Counted from the stretch's first letter, positions 1 through 8,739 are shown. The stretch is 64,000 nucleotides of DNA from Candidatus Eisenbacteria bacterium (GCA_016235265.1 JACRLI010000015.1:463391-527390); one strand, 5' to 3'. Program-made: numbers and translations. The notes: generated by a model from the sequence alone, not told the origin.

Positions 1-21
1 GGCGAACACTCTGGCTTTCAT
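1..21 (-). CDS. 5' end of an unidentified gene running off the left edge
   Basis: Only the first seven codons are inside the window (MKARVFA). The call rests on a strong ribosome binding site, GGAAGGAG, four bases before an ATG, read on the minus strand. A Met-Lys-x-Arg start followed by hydrophobic residues would suit a signal peptide, but the fragment is too short to identify. It is divergent from the kinase gene that follows. Confidence 0.45.
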
Positions 22-430
22 GATACTCCTTCCGTTTCCCATGCGGAAAAGCAAGAAGCGGCGACCCGATGGCTCCGCTGAGCCCGCAGTTCGCCGCCAC
101 GCTGCATTCCAGAGGCGCACACGCTGCCCCCTCAATCAACCCGCTGCTCGATATCTCGCGGGTCTCCCGAGAGAGTACCCCCCCCCAGTAATGAGTGGGC
201 AGGCGCAAATACAGGGGCTCCGCCCCCACGAAGTCCAGCCTAGCTTGGGCCAGACCTGCCCGGCGGCAGGCTGCCCGAACCTCGAGCGAAGGTCGCGCCC
301 GGCAGCTCTGCTGGCCAGAGACCCGCTGAGTTCCTGGTACTTCAAACCATCGCATGAGTGGCCACGCGCTCCGAAAGCTCCCCCGCCACCCGCCCCGCAC
401 CCCTCAGGCGTTTCGTGTACACTCCCCGCC
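22..430. other. Intergenic region between divergent genes, no gene seen
   Basis: About 400 bases with no convincing gene. An open frame runs through it into the kinase, but its translation has low-complexity shadow composition and no relation to the kinase fold. The stretch contains a run of nine C residues (178-186) and short GC-rich inverted repeats. The only functional signal I can point to is a -10-like box just before the kinase start. Confidence 0.5.
418..423 (+). promoter_or_regulatory. Candidate -10 box for a leaderless srkA transcript
   Basis: TACACT lies seven bases before the ATG at 431 and is preceded directly by TG. No Shine-Dalgarno sequence precedes the start, and no good -35 is visible. 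If this is a -10 element, transcription starts at or next to the ATG. Confidence 0.35.
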
Positions 431-1396
431 ATGTCCCTGACCGAGACCTTCCTCAACCTCACCCCCGAAGGCATCCTCGACGCCGTGGAAGTCTACGGCC
501 GCCGGGCCACCGGCCGGGTGGTGGCCCTCAACAGCATGGAAAACCGGGTCTACGACGTGGAGCTGGAGGACGGCGAGCGCGTGGTGGCCAAGTTCTACCG
601 GCCGGGCCGCTGGACGGCCGAGGCCATCCTGGACGAGCACGCCTTCCTGGCCGACCTGGCCGCCGAGGGCGTGCCCACGCCCGCCCCCCTGCCGCTGGCC
701 GACGGGCGCACGCTGGGAGAGCGCGACGGCATCCTGTTCGCCCTGTGGCCGAGGGTGCGGGGACGGATGGTGGAGGAGCCCAGCGAGGCCGACCTCCGCA
801 GCCTGGGCGCGCTGCTGGCCCAGCTGCACAACGTGGGCGCCCGCCGCGGAGCGCCCCACCGCATGCGCGTGAACCCCGACACCTACGGGCGGCAGAACCT
901 GACGTTCCTGGAGGCCAACAAGCTGGTGCCGGAGAGTGCCTGGCCCCGCTACCGCGACACCGCCAACCGCATCCTCGACGCCATCCAGCCGCTGTTCGAG
1001 GGGATTGCAGAGCAGCGCATCCACGGGGATTGCCACCGCGGCAACCTCCTGTGGGACGGGCGCGACTTCTTCTTCGTGGACTTCGACGACATGCTCAACG
1101 GTCCGCCGGTGCAGGACGTATGGCTGCTGGCGCCGGGGCGCGACGCGGAGGGGCTGGCGCAGCGCAAGGCGCTGCTGGAAGGCTACGAGGCGCTGCGGGA
1201 GTTCGACCGCGACACGCTCGTGCTCGCGGAACCGCTGCGCGCGCTGCGCATCATCCACTACAGCGCCTGGATCGCGCGCCGCTGGGAGGACGCCGCCTTC
1301 AAGCGGGTGTTCCCGCACTTCGGCACGGTCAGGTACTGGCAGCAGGAGACGCAGGATCTGATGGAGCAGTTGAGTGTGATCCTGGGGCTGGAGTAG
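431..1396 (+). CDS. srkA: Serine/threonine protein kinase, SrkA (YihE/RdoA) family
   Basis: A 321-residue protein of the aminoglycoside-phosphotransferase-like kinase fold. The length is close to the roughly 330 residues of E. coli SrkA, a stress-response kinase that opposes the MazEF death pathway. The catalytic loop H198-G-D200-C-H-R-G-N and the metal-binding V-D217-F-D-D are intact, as is an N-terminal segment with ENRVYDV and the conserved VAKFYRP lysine. The start at 431 was chosen because similarity begins there; the open frame extends upstream only as non-family sequence. It stands alone, convergent with the ABC-F gene. The substrate in this organism is unknown. Confidence 0.9.
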   Translation: MSLTETFLNLTPEGILDAVEVYGRRATGRVVALNSMENRVYDVELEDGERVVAKFYRPGRWTAEAILDEHAFLADLAAEGVPTPAPLPLADGRTLGERDGILFALWPRVRGRMVEEPSEADLRSLGALLAQLHNVGARRGAPHRMRVNPDTYGRQNLTFLEANKLVPESAWPRYRDTANRILDAIQPLFEGIAEQRIHGDCHRGNLLWDGRDFFFVDFDDMLNGPPVQDVWLLAPGRDAEGLAQRKALLEGYEALREFDRDTLVLAEPLRALRIIHYSAWIARRWEDAAFKRVFPHFGTVRYWQQETQDLMEQLSVILGLE

Positions 1397-1472
1397 CGGG
1401 GGAAGTCTCGAAGTGCCGCGGCGTGCGAGGATGCTGCCGCGCGCCGACCTGCGCCGGACTCGCGGCGGCCGG

Positions 1473-3410
1473 CTACCCTTCCGAACCCAGTCGCTCCCAC
1501 TCCGAGAAAAGCCGCGCCAGCTCGGTGTCCTGCTCTCCGGCGACCGCCTGCAGCTGCGCCAGCTTGGCCCAGTTCATGGCGTTTGCGGGGTCGGCCATCT
1601 CCTCGGTCAGCGCGGCGCGGCGGCGCTCCAACTGGGCGATCTTCTCCTCCAGCTTCTCGAGGTCCCGCTTGTGCTGCCGCTCCAGGGCCGCGGCGCGACG
1701 GCGCTCGGCGCCCGGCGCCTGGTCGCGGGAAGTATCCGCGGCGGCCCGGCGTGCCGCCCGCTCGGACGCGGCGGCCGTCGCCTTCTCCGCCTCCGCCCGG
1801 CGCGCCTCGCGCTTCTCCCGCCACTCCGAGTAGGCGCCGTCGAACACTTCCACGCGCCCGTCCCCCACCACCCACAGCGTGTCGGCCACCTGGTCCAGCA
1901 GGTACCGGTCGTGGCTGGCCAGCAGCAGCGTGCCGCTGAAGCGGGCGAGCGCGCGGGCGAGGGACTCCTGGGGGCCGAGGTCCAGGTGGTTGGTGGGCTC
2001 GTCCAGCATCAGCACGTTGGCGCCGGTCAGGATCAGGCGGGCCAGCGCCAGGCGGCTCTTCTCCCCGCCCGAGAGCGTGGAGACCGGGCGGAAGACCTCG
2101 TCGCCGCGAAAGTCGAACCGGCCCAGGAAGGTGCGCATGGTCTCCTGGCTCTCCAGCGGCAGCACGCTCCACACCTCGTCCAGCACGCTGTTGTGCGAGG
2201 AGAGCTGCTCGTGCCGCTGGTCGTAGTAGCCGGGCTTCACGCGGCTGCCCAGCACGATCTCCCCCGCCTCCGGCGGCTCGCTGCGCGCCAGCGTGCGAAG
2301 CAAGGTGGACTTGCCCGAGCCGTTGGGCCCCACGATGCCGATCTTGCGCCCCCGCGTCACGCGCAGGTCCACGCGGTCCAGGACCACGTTGTCGTCGAAG
2401 CGCCGGGTGAGGCCGCGCACCACCAGCACCTGCTCGCCTGTCCCGGAGGCCTCGAAGAAGCGCAGGTCGGCGGCATCCTTCTCCGTTTCCGGGCGCACCA
2501 GCGCCTGGCGGCGCGCCAGCTGCTTGCGGCGGGACTGGGCCTGCTTGGTCTTCTGCCCGTAGATGTTCCTACGGATGAAGTCCTCGATTCGCTCCCGGTC
2601 CCGCTTCTCGAGCGTGTAGGCCCGCGCCGCCTGCTGCTGCGCCACGGCCTTCTGCTCGCGGTACTCGGTGTAGTCGCCCTGCCAGAACGTGACGCCGCCG
2701 GACTCCACCTCCGCCACGCGGTCCACCAGCGCGTCCAGGAAGGCGCGGTCGTGCGCGATCAGCACGATGGCCCCGTCGAACTGCTGCAGGCGCTCCTCCA
2801 GCCACTCGGTGGTCTCGAGGTCCAGGTGGTTGGTGGGCTCGTCCAACAGCAGCAGCTCGGGATCCCCCAGCCACAGACGCGCCAGCCGCAGGCGCGTCCG
2901 CTGCCCGCCGGAGAGCGCCCCCACGGGAAGCGTCCAGCTCGACTCGGGCAGGCCGATCTCGGCCAGCGCGCGCTCCACCCGCGACTCGATGGTGTAGCCG
3001 CCCTCGTGGCGGTAGCGCTCCTCCACGTGGCCGAGGCGCTCCAGGACCTCGTGGGCGTCGTCCCCGTCGGGGGTGAGCGTGGTCAGGAGACGGTGCAGCT
3101 CCTCGCGCTCCGCCTCCAGTTCGGCCAGCGACTCCAGCCCGGCGGCCACCGCCTCTCGCGCGCTCAGGCCGGGATCCAGGTCCTGGTCCATCTGGTGGTG
3201 CACCGCCACGCGCAGTCCCGGGCGGCGCCACACGGTGCCCTCGGAGGGCTGCAGCTCGCCGGCCAGGATGCGCAGCAGCGTGGTCTTGCCCGCGCCGTTG
3301 CGGCCGACCAGCGCCCAGCGGGTGCCGGGGCCGATCTGCCACTGCACGTCCTGCAGCACGTAGGTGCCGGAGTAGTGATGCGCGATGGACTGGGCGCGGA
3401 GCAGGGACAT
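1473..3410 (-). CDS. ABC-F family ATPase (Uup/YheS-like)
   Basis: 645 residues with two ABC ATPase domains and no membrane segments, the hallmark of ABC-F proteins that act at the ribosome. The first Walker A is at about residue 36 (GRNGAGKT) and the second near residue 350 (GPNGSGKS). Each half has an LSGG signature and LLLDEPTNHLDL or LMLDEPTNHLDL. The linker between the domains is rich in Arg, Lys and Gln, as in P-site tRNA interaction motifs. The last 100 residues are a charged, Ala/Glu/Arg-rich predicted coiled coil like the Uup C-terminal domain. Which ABC-F subfamily it belongs to (Uup, YheS, EttA or an antibiotic-resistance type) cannot be decided by eye. A strong hairpin precedes the start by about 20 bases. 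Confidence 0.9.
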   Translation of the reverse strand: MSLLRAQSIAHHYSGTYVLQDVQWQIGPGTRWALVGRNGAGKTTLLRILAGELQPSEGTVWRRPGLRVAVHHQMDQDLDPGLSAREAVAAGLESLAELEAEREELHRLLTTLTPDGDDAHEVLERLGHVEERYRHEGGYTIESRVERALAEIGLPESSWTLPVGALSGGQRTRLRLARLWLGDPELLLLDEPTNHLDLETTEWLEERLQQFDGAIVLIAHDRAFLDALVDRVAEVESGGVTFWQGDYTEYREQKAVAQQQAARAYTLEKRDRERIEDFIRRNIYGQKTKQAQSRRKQLARRQALVRPETEKDAADLRFFEASGTGEQVLVVRGLTRRFDDNVVLDRVDLRVTRGRKIGIVGPNGSGKSTLLRTLARSEPPEAGEIVLGSRVKPGYYDQRHEQLSSHNSVLDEVWSVLPLESQETMRTFLGRFDFRGDEVFRPVSTLSGGEKSRLALARLILTGANVLMLDEPTNHLDLGPQESLARALARFSGTLLLASHDRYLLDQVADTLWVVGDGRVEVFDGAYSEWREKREARRAEAEKATAAASERAARRAAADTSRDQAPGAERRRAAALERQHKRDLEKLEEKIAQLERRRAALTEEMADPANAMNWAKLAQLQAVAGEQDTELARLFSEWERLGSEG

Positions 3411-3430
3411 GGGTCGGGGCCTTCACGCGC

Positions 3431-3457
3431 GGAGCGCCCGGTGGTCCCGGGCGCTCC
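3431..3457 (-). promoter_or_regulatory. Perfect 10-bp stem-loop in the leader of the ABC-F gene
   Basis: GGAGCGCCCG and its exact complement enclose a 7-base loop. The hairpin lies 21 bases upstream of the ABC-F start and about 75 bases downstream of the hydrolase stop. No T-run follows, so it is not a typical intrinsic terminator. It could attenuate or process the transcript. Confidence 0.4.
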
Positions 3458-3509
3458 GGCAGCTACGGTTGTGCACTTCGGACAGGGTTACCAGGGATGC
3501 CCGGCTCTC

Positions 3510-3533
3510 AGGTCAGGCATTCATGCCTGACCT
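3510..3533. repeat. Perfect 11-bp palindromic element, REP-like
   Basis: AGGTCAGGCAT and its exact complement are separated by TC, giving a 24-base palindrome. It ends inside the stop codon of the hydrolase gene. Its placement at a gene end and its perfection suggest a dispersed palindromic repeat or an RNA-end hairpin. Only one copy was noticed in this window. Confidence 0.5.
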
Positions 3534-4326
3534 ACCTAAGTTGCTCCGCGAGCCAGCCCCTCACCAGCGCCGGCAGCGTGGGCTCGGCCCGGAACATGTC
3601 GGTGCCGTGCCCGGCCGCCTGGAAGACCTTCACCGCGTTGCGCCCGCGGGCCAGCGAGCCCAGCCGCTTCACCGCGGCAGCGGAGGCCTCGTCGTCGGCG
3701 CTGGCCAGCAGAAAGATCGGGCGCGTGCCGTACTTCTCCATGGCCCGCTCGGTGCGCAGGCCGTGGTAGTCGAGCCCCGGCGAGAGCAGCACCACGGTGC
3801 GCACCCGCGGGTCGTTGGACGCCGCGATCAGCGCGCTGTTGGCGCCGATGCTGGCACCCACCACGCCCACGCAGGCGGTGTCCACCTCGGGCCGCGCGCG
3901 CATCCACGCCAGCGCCGCCGCGGCGTCGTCGGTGAGCTGCCGCCACTCGCGGGTGGTGAAGTCGGTGAAGTCGAGCCGCCGGCTGCCCTGCTTGCGGCTC
4001 TCGCCGTGGCCGCGGAAGTCCACCGCCAGCACCCGGAAGCCCGCGGTCGAAAGCTCGGCGGCCACCGGCTGCCAGTCGGCGCGCCGGCCGCCCACCATGT
4101 GCAGCAGCAGCACCGCCGGACCGCGGCCCTCGCCGGCCCACCAGGTGCCCGCGAGTTCCACGCCGTCGGGCGTGGCCAGGGTGACCGCCTGACCCGGCAT
4201 CTTAGCGTCCGCCTCCCGCGCAGGCGCGCCCGCCGCGCAGGCCGGGCCCACCGCGAAAGCCAGTGCCACCGCGAAAGTCAGTCCCACCACGGTCATACAG
4301 AGAAAACCGCCGAGTCTCGTGAGCAT
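3532..4326 (-). CDS. Secreted alpha/beta-hydrolase (dienelactone hydrolase-like)
   Basis: 264 residues. The first 30 or so form a signal peptide (MLTRLGG, a hydrophobic stretch, then A-C-A-A). The hydrolase core has the oxyanion-side motif LLLHMVGG near residue 80, DFRGHGES, the nucleophile elbow G-A-S159-I-G-A, and a C-terminal A-G-H-G-T-D with the likely catalytic His. The ATG at 4326 is preferred over a GTG 15 bases upstream because GGAGG sits eight bases before it. The substrate is unknown; an esterase or lipase-like activity in the periplasm is the reasonable guess. Confidence 0.8.
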   Translation of the reverse strand: MLTRLGGFLCMTVVGLTFAVALAFAVGPACAAGAPAREADAKMPGQAVTLATPDGVELAGTWWAGEGRGPAVLLLHMVGGRRADWQPVAAELSTAGFRVLAVDFRGHGESRKQGSRRLDFTDFTTREWRQLTDDAAAALAWMRARPEVDTACVGVVGASIGANSALIAASNDPRVRTVVLLSPGLDYHGLRTERAMEKYGTRPIFLLASADDEASAAAVKRLGSLARGRNAVKVFQAAGHGTDMFRAEPTLPALVRGWLAEQLR

Positions 4327-4386
4327 GTCGTGCACCTCCACTCCTTGGACGCGCCGGGGCCCCGCGGCGTTGGCAGGACCGGCAAG

Positions 4387-5808
4387 TCACGGCGTCTCGC
4401 CGGGTTGCGCGGCGCGCAGCCGGGCCTTGAGCGCGGCCAGCTGCTTCAGGCGCTCGGCGATCCGCGCCTCCACCCCCTGGTCGGTGGGCTCGTACAACCT
4501 GATGTTCGCCAGCGCCTCCGGCAGGTAGCTCTGCGCGTTCACGTGCCCGGGGAACTCGTGCGAGTACTCGTAGTCGCGCCCGTAGCCCAGGTCCTTCATC
4601 AGCCGCGTGGGCGCGTTGCGGATGTGGTGCGGAACCGGTTCCCCCGGCAGCTCCCGCACCGCCTTCTCCGCGCGCTGCCACGCCTGGTACACGGCGTTGC
4701 TCTTGGGTGCGACGGCCAGGTACAGGCACGCCTCGGCCAGCGCCAGTTCGCCCTCCGGCGAGCCCAGGAAATGATACGACTCCATGGCGTGGAGCGCCAC
4801 GGCCAGCGCGTTGGGGTCGGCCAGGCCCACGTCCTCGGAGGCGAATCGCACCAGGCGGCGGGCCACGTACAGCGGCTCCTCGCCGCTCACCAGCATGCGC
4901 GTCATCCAGTACAGCGCGGCGTCCGGGTCACTGCCCCGCAGGCTCTTGTGGAGCGCGGAAATGAGGTTGTAGTGCTCCTCGCCGGCCTTGTCGTAGAGCA
5001 GGGACTTCTGCTGCAGCGCGCGCTCGGCCAGCTCCAGGTCCACGCTGCCGCAGTGACCCGCCAGGCGGGCGGCGATCTCCAGCGCGTTGAGCGCCCGCCG
5101 CGCGTCGCCGTCAGCCACCCGGGCGAAGTGGCGCAGCGCCTCCGGCGAGGCCTTCAGCTCCATGCGTGCCAGCCCGCGCTCCGCGTCGGCCAGGGCCCGC
5201 CCCAGGATGGCGACGATGTTCTCTTCCGAGAGCCGCTCCAGCACGTACACCCGCGCCCGGCTCAGGAGCGCCGAGTTGACCTCGAAGGAGGGGTTCTCGG
5301 TGGTGGCGCCCATGAGCACCACCGTGCCGTTCTCCACCCACGGCAGGAACGCATCCTGCTGGGCCTTGTTGAAGCGGTGGATCTCGTCCACGAACAGCAC
5401 CGTGGGGCGCCCGCTCGCGCGCATGCGCTCCGCGGCGGCCTTCACCACGGCACGTATCTCGGCCACCCCGGAGGTCACCGCGCTGTAGGCCTCGAAGCGA
5501 CTGCGGGTGCGCTCGGCCAGGATGCGCGCCAGGGTGGTCTTGCCGGTGCCCGGGGGGCCCCAGAAGATCATGTTGTGCGGCTGGTCCTGCAGCAGCGCCT
5601 CGCGCAGCGGGGCCCCGGGGCCCAGCACCGATTCCTGCCCCACGAACTCGTCCAGGGTGCGCGGGCGCATGCGGTCGGCCAGCGGCGCGTGCTCCGACGC
5701 GCCCGGCCGGCCGCGCGCGCCACCCGGCCCGCCCGGCCCGCCGGCCGCCCCTTCCCCGCCGGGACCGCCCTCCACGCCGGGGCCGAACAGAGGCTCCTGC
5801 CCGCTCAT
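4387..5808 (-). CDS. rarA: Replication-associated recombination protein A (AAA+ ATPase)
   Basis: 473 residues of the RarA/MgsA/WRNIP1 family, a clamp-loader-like ATPase that acts at stalled replication forks. The Walker A GPPGTGKT is at residues 84-91 and the Walker B DEIH at 141-144. The family motif FNKAQQDAFLPWVENG follows, then sensor 1 (GATTENPSFEVN), and a C-terminal oligomerisation domain including the HHIRNAPTRLMK segment. Residues 8-36 are an unusual Gly/Pro-rich extension. The start was placed at MSGQEPLF because its ATG overlaps the yjbQ stop by four bases (ATGA), indicating translational coupling. It is the last gene of the long run beginning at mreB. Confidence 0.93.
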   Translation of the reverse strand: MSGQEPLFGPGVEGGPGGEGAAGGPGGPGGARGRPGASEHAPLADRMRPRTLDEFVGQESVLGPGAPLREALLQDQPHNMIFWGPPGTGKTTLARILAERTRSRFEAYSAVTSGVAEIRAVVKAAAERMRASGRPTVLFVDEIHRFNKAQQDAFLPWVENGTVVLMGATTENPSFEVNSALLSRARVYVLERLSEENIVAILGRALADAERGLARMELKASPEALRHFARVADGDARRALNALEIAARLAGHCGSVDLELAERALQQKSLLYDKAGEEHYNLISALHKSLRGSDPDAALYWMTRMLVSGEEPLYVARRLVRFASEDVGLADPNALAVALHAMESYHFLGSPEGELALAEACLYLAVAPKSNAVYQAWQRAEKAVRELPGEPVPHHIRNAPTRLMKDLGYGRDYEYSHEFPGHVNAQSYLPEALANIRLYEPTDQGVEARIAERLKQLAALKARLRAAQPGETP

Positions 5809-6212
5809 CCGGCCTCCCCCTCGAAGCACAGCCGGCACTCGCGCGAGCGCGGGCCGTCGAACTCGCAGAAGAAGACCGCCTGCCAGGGCCCTAAGTCCAG
5901 CGTGCCGTCCCGCACCGGCACCCGCGCCGAGGCTCCCACCAGGGTGGACAGGATGTGGGCGTCGGAATTGCCCTCGGCGTGCCGGTACCCGCCTTGGTGC
6001 GGGACGAGGCGCGCGAATGTGCGCAGCATGTCGTCGGCCACGTCCGGATCGTACCCCTCGTTGATGGTGATCCCGGCGGTGGTGTGCGGGCAGAATACCG
6101 TGAGCACGCCGTCGCGCAGGCGCCGCTCCCCCGCCCAGGCGCGCAGCCGCCCGGTGAGGTCCACCATCTGGGTGTGAGCGGAGGTTTCCACCCCCAGCGT
6201 GTCGAAGATCAT
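5805..6212 (-). CDS. yjbQ: YjbQ/UPF0047 family protein
   Basis: 135 residues, the usual length. It has the family motif FCPHTTAGITINEGYD and the metal-site histidines (H-T-T-A, H-A-E-G-N-S-D-A-H-I). Family members bind a divalent metal, and E. coli YjbQ can supply weak thiamine-phosphate-synthase-like activity; the physiological role is not settled. GGAGG precedes the ATG at 6212. The stop overlaps the rarA start by four bases. Confidence 0.93.
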   Translation of the reverse strand: MIFDTLGVETSAHTQMVDLTGRLRAWAGERRLRDGVLTVFCPHTTAGITINEGYDPDVADDMLRTFARLVPHQGGYRHAEGNSDAHILSTLVGASARVPVRDGTLDLGPWQAVFFCEFDGPRSRECRLCFEGEAG

Positions 6213-6286
6213 GGCCTTGCCTCCAGCCGGGTGACGGCGCGCCTTGCCGTGCGCGGGAAGGTCCCGCGCGCCCTGCGTCCACCGCG

Positions 6287-7039
6287 TCAGGCGCGCGCCA
6301 CCCCCACGCACCGCACCTTCTCCGCCCCCGCGGACTTCAGCGCTTCCACCGCGGCCGAAAGCGTGGCCCCGGTGGTGACCACGTCGTCCACCAGCGCCAC
6401 CCGCCGGCCGCGCAGCAGCTCCGGCCTGCGGGCCTCGAAGGCCCCGGCGAGGTTCCGGCGCCGCTCCAGCGGATCGAGGCGTGTCTGCGTGGGCGTGCGC
6501 CGCGCGCGCGCCAGGGCGTCTTCGATGCAGGGGAGTCCGGCCTCGCGCGCCGCAAGCCGGGCCAGGAGCGCGGCCTGGTTGTACCCACGCCGGGCCTCGG
6601 CGGCCGGGTGCAGCGGCACCGGCAGCACCAGGTCCACGGCGAGGCCGCCCGTCAGCAGCTGCCCCAGCGCCGGGCCCCAGGTCTCCGCCAGCCGGGTCAC
6701 GCCCCGGTACTTGAACTGGTGGATGAGCGCGGGCATGGGCGCGCGCATCCAGAACAGGCAGCGGGCCCGGAAGTCCTCGTGCGCGGCGCGCGCACAGGCG
6801 GCCTGCAGCAGGTGTCGGGGGCGGCCCTCCTGCGCCCCGCCGCAGCGCAGGCAGAAGCGGGCGCCGTCGTCGGCCAGCGCGGCCAGGCACGCGGGGCACA
6901 CCGCCCCGGGGTGATCCGATTCGGCGGCGCAGCCCGCGCAGACCGGCGGGCTCAGCGCCTCAGCGGCGAGCGCGCCGAGTTCCGCCCACAGGCTTCGCCA
7001 TGCGGCGGAGGCGGCGAGGCGCGCGCGCCGATTTCGCAC
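6287..7039 (-). CDS. comF: ComF family phosphoribosyltransferase-like protein
   Basis: About 250 residues with the two parts typical of ComF: an N-terminal four-Cys zinc motif (C-A-G-C, C-P-A-C, then C-L-R-C) and a type I phosphoribosyltransferase domain ending in VALVDDVVTTGATL, the PRPP-binding loop. In transformable bacteria ComF helps single-stranded DNA enter the cytoplasm; many non-competent species keep it with unknown function. The start is uncertain. GTG at 7039 gives a normal length, while the frame stays open to a GTG at 7111. Either choice overlaps the end of aroE by 80-150 bases, which is unusual in this otherwise tight operon. Confidence 0.85.
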   Translation of the reverse strand: MRNRRARLAASAAWRSLWAELGALAAEALSPPVCAGCAAESDHPGAVCPACLAALADDGARFCLRCGGAQEGRPRHLLQAACARAAHEDFRARCLFWMRAPMPALIHQFKYRGVTRLAETWGPALGQLLTGGLAVDLVLPVPLHPAAEARRGYNQAALLARLAAREAGLPCIEDALARARRTPTQTRLDPLERRRNLAGAFEARRPELLRGRRVALVDDVVTTGATLSAAVEALKSAGAEKVRCVGVARA

Positions 7040-7955
7040 CGCTCCGGGCGGGGCCGCCCGGCGGAGACTTTCCGGCCGTTCCCGCTCCCGCCCCGGACTC
7101 GACCATCTCACGATCCCACCCCCCCGCCCACAGCATCCACTCCAGGGGATCCTTCCCGGTCCAGATCCTGAACGAGCGCGCCGCCTGGCAGATCAGCATC
7201 CCCAGCCCGGAGAACGCCGTGATGCCCCGGGCCCGCAGCGCCGTGCGCCACGGGGTCGGCGCGCCATACACGAAGTCCACCGCCACCGCGTCCGCGCGCA
7301 GCCACGCGGGCGGGCACGGCATGCCGCGCCCGGAGCCGGAGCCCAGGGTGGTGGCATTCAGCACCGTGCGCGCCGAGCGCAGCGCGCGCGCCGCGGCTTC
7401 CGAGCCGCGCGCCAGGATCTCCAGCGAGCTCCCCGCACCCACGTCGTCCGCATGCGCCAGCGCGCGCGCCACCCCGTGCGGGTCGCGAGTAATCAGCCTC
7501 AGGCGCAGCCCGCCCCGGCGCAGCAGCGCCACCGCCGCACTCCGCGCGCTGCCGCCACCGCCCAGGAGCGCCAGCGGCCCGCACGCCGGGTCGTGGGCGG
7601 CGCGCGCGAGCGCGTCCAGGAGGCCCTCGCCGTCGGTGGTGTGCCCGGTCCACCCGGAGCCGGCGCGCACCAGCGTGTTCACCGACCGCGCGGCCCGCGC
7701 GGCCGGGCTCAGCCGGTCGCACCCGCGAAAGGCGGCTTCCTTGTGCGGCACGGTGACGTTGGCGCCGCTCATCCCCAGCGTCTCCAGCGCCGCGATCAGC
7801 CCGTCCCCGCGCTCCGGCCGCACGCGCAACGGCACGTACACCGCGGGGATCCCCAGCGCGGTGAACGCGGCGTTGTGCAGCCGCGGCGAGAGCGTGTCCC
7901 GCAGCGGCCAGCCGGCCACCCCGTAGAGCGCCGTGCTGGCGTCAACGGCGGGCAT
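6960..7955 (-). CDS. aroE: Shikimate 5-dehydrogenase
   Basis: 331 residues; AroE reduces 3-dehydroshikimate to shikimate in aromatic amino-acid synthesis. The substrate-binding SPRLHN is near residue 23 and NVTVPHKE carries the catalytic Lys. The second catalytic Asp is in HTTDGEG. A glycine-rich LLGGGGSARS motif holds NADP. The family fold ends around residue 280, after A-A-R-S-F-R-I-W-T-G. The remaining 50 or so residues are a Gly/Ala/Arg-rich tail that reads into the start of comF. The start (ATG 7955) overlaps the lgt stop by 14 bases. Confidence 0.9.
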   Translation of the reverse strand: MPAVDASTALYGVAGWPLRDTLSPRLHNAAFTALGIPAVYVPLRVRPERGDGLIAALETLGMSGANVTVPHKEAAFRGCDRLSPAARAARSVNTLVRAGSGWTGHTTDGEGLLDALARAAHDPACGPLALLGGGGSARSAAVALLRRGGLRLRLITRDPHGVARALAHADDVGAGSSLEILARGSEAAARALRSARTVLNATTLGSGSGRGMPCPPAWLRADAVAVDFVYGAPTPWRTALRARGITAFSGLGMLICQAARSFRIWTGKDPLEWMLWAGGWDREMVESGAGAGTAGKSPPGGPARSGAKSARAPRRLRRMAKPVGGTRRARR

Positions 7956-8739
7956 CGGCGGCCCCCGTCACGCGCGCGGGCCCGCGGCCCAGCCACGCGA
8001 ACATGGCCAGCCCCAGCACGAACAGACCCACGCTGATGGCCTGGCTCACGGTCAGCCCGTGGCCCAGGAACGCCGACGGCTCGTAGTAGCGCGTGACGTC
8101 CACCAGGTAGCGCGCCACCGCGTCCAGCATCACGAACAGCCACCACAACTGCCCCGGCCGGCGCAGCAGCGGCCGGGCCGCGAACAGCGCGCCGATCACC
8201 GCCAGCTCCCCCAGCACCGCGTACACCTGGGAGGGATGCACCGGGTAGCCCGGGAACTGCAACGCCGCGTACGAGTGCACCGGGAAGTGAACGCCCCACG
8301 GCAGCGTGGTGGGCACGCCGAAGCAGCACCCGTTGAGGAAGCAGCCCGCGCGCCCCACGGCCGTTCCCACGGCCAGCGCGGGGGCCACCGCGTCGCCCAC
8401 CTCCCACACCGGGAGCCGCGCCCGGCGGCAGTAGAGGATCGCCGCGGGGATGGCGGCCAGGATGCCGCCGTAGAGCGTCAGCCCGCCTTCCCAGATGCGC
8501 AGCGCGCCCCACGGGTCGGCGGCGTACTCGCCCCAGTGCGTGGCGACGAAGAACACGCGCGCGCCGGCCACGGACACCACCAGCACCACCAGGCAGAAGG
8601 TGGCCACGTTGTTCTCGTCCCAGCCGCGCCGGGCCGACACGCGCCACAGCAGGCCCGAGCCCAGCCAGAAGGCCAGGGCGAGCATGATGCCGTAGCTGTG
8701 CAGGTGCAGGGGGCCCAGGGGGGGAAGATCGGGGAACAT
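7942..8739 (-). CDS. lgt: Prolipoprotein diacylglyceryl transferase
   Basis: 265 residues, multi-pass inner-membrane protein. The Lgt signature GRAGCFLNGCCFG lies at residues 129-141, and the conserved HSYGIM is near residue 14. It transfers diacylglycerol from phosphatidylglycerol to the lipobox cysteine of prolipoproteins. At least two predicted lipoproteins in this window (39013-41037 and 56740-57966) would be substrates. It sits between rodA and aroE in the cell-shape run. Confidence 0.95.
   Translation of the reverse strand: MFPDLPPLGPLHLHSYGIMLALAFWLGSGLLWRVSARRGWDENNVATFCLVVLVVSVAGARVFFVATHWGEYAADPWGALRIWEGGLTLYGGILAAIPAAILYCRRARLPVWEVGDAVAPALAVGTAVGRAGCFLNGCCFGVPTTLPWGVHFPVHSYAALQFPGYPVHPSQVYAVLGELAVIGALFAARPLLRRPGQLWWLFVMLDAVARYLVDVTRYYEPSAFLGHGLTVSQAISVGLFVLGLAMFAWLGRGPARVTGAADARR

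Noticed and set aside
178-186. Run of nine C residues as a phase-variation tract
   Set aside because: It is not inside a gene or between promoter elements that I can identify, and one homopolymer in GC-rich DNA is weak evidence.
20-430. A 137-codon N-terminal extension of the SrkA-like kinase
   Set aside because: Its composition is unlike a protein, and family similarity starts at residue 1 of the 431 start.
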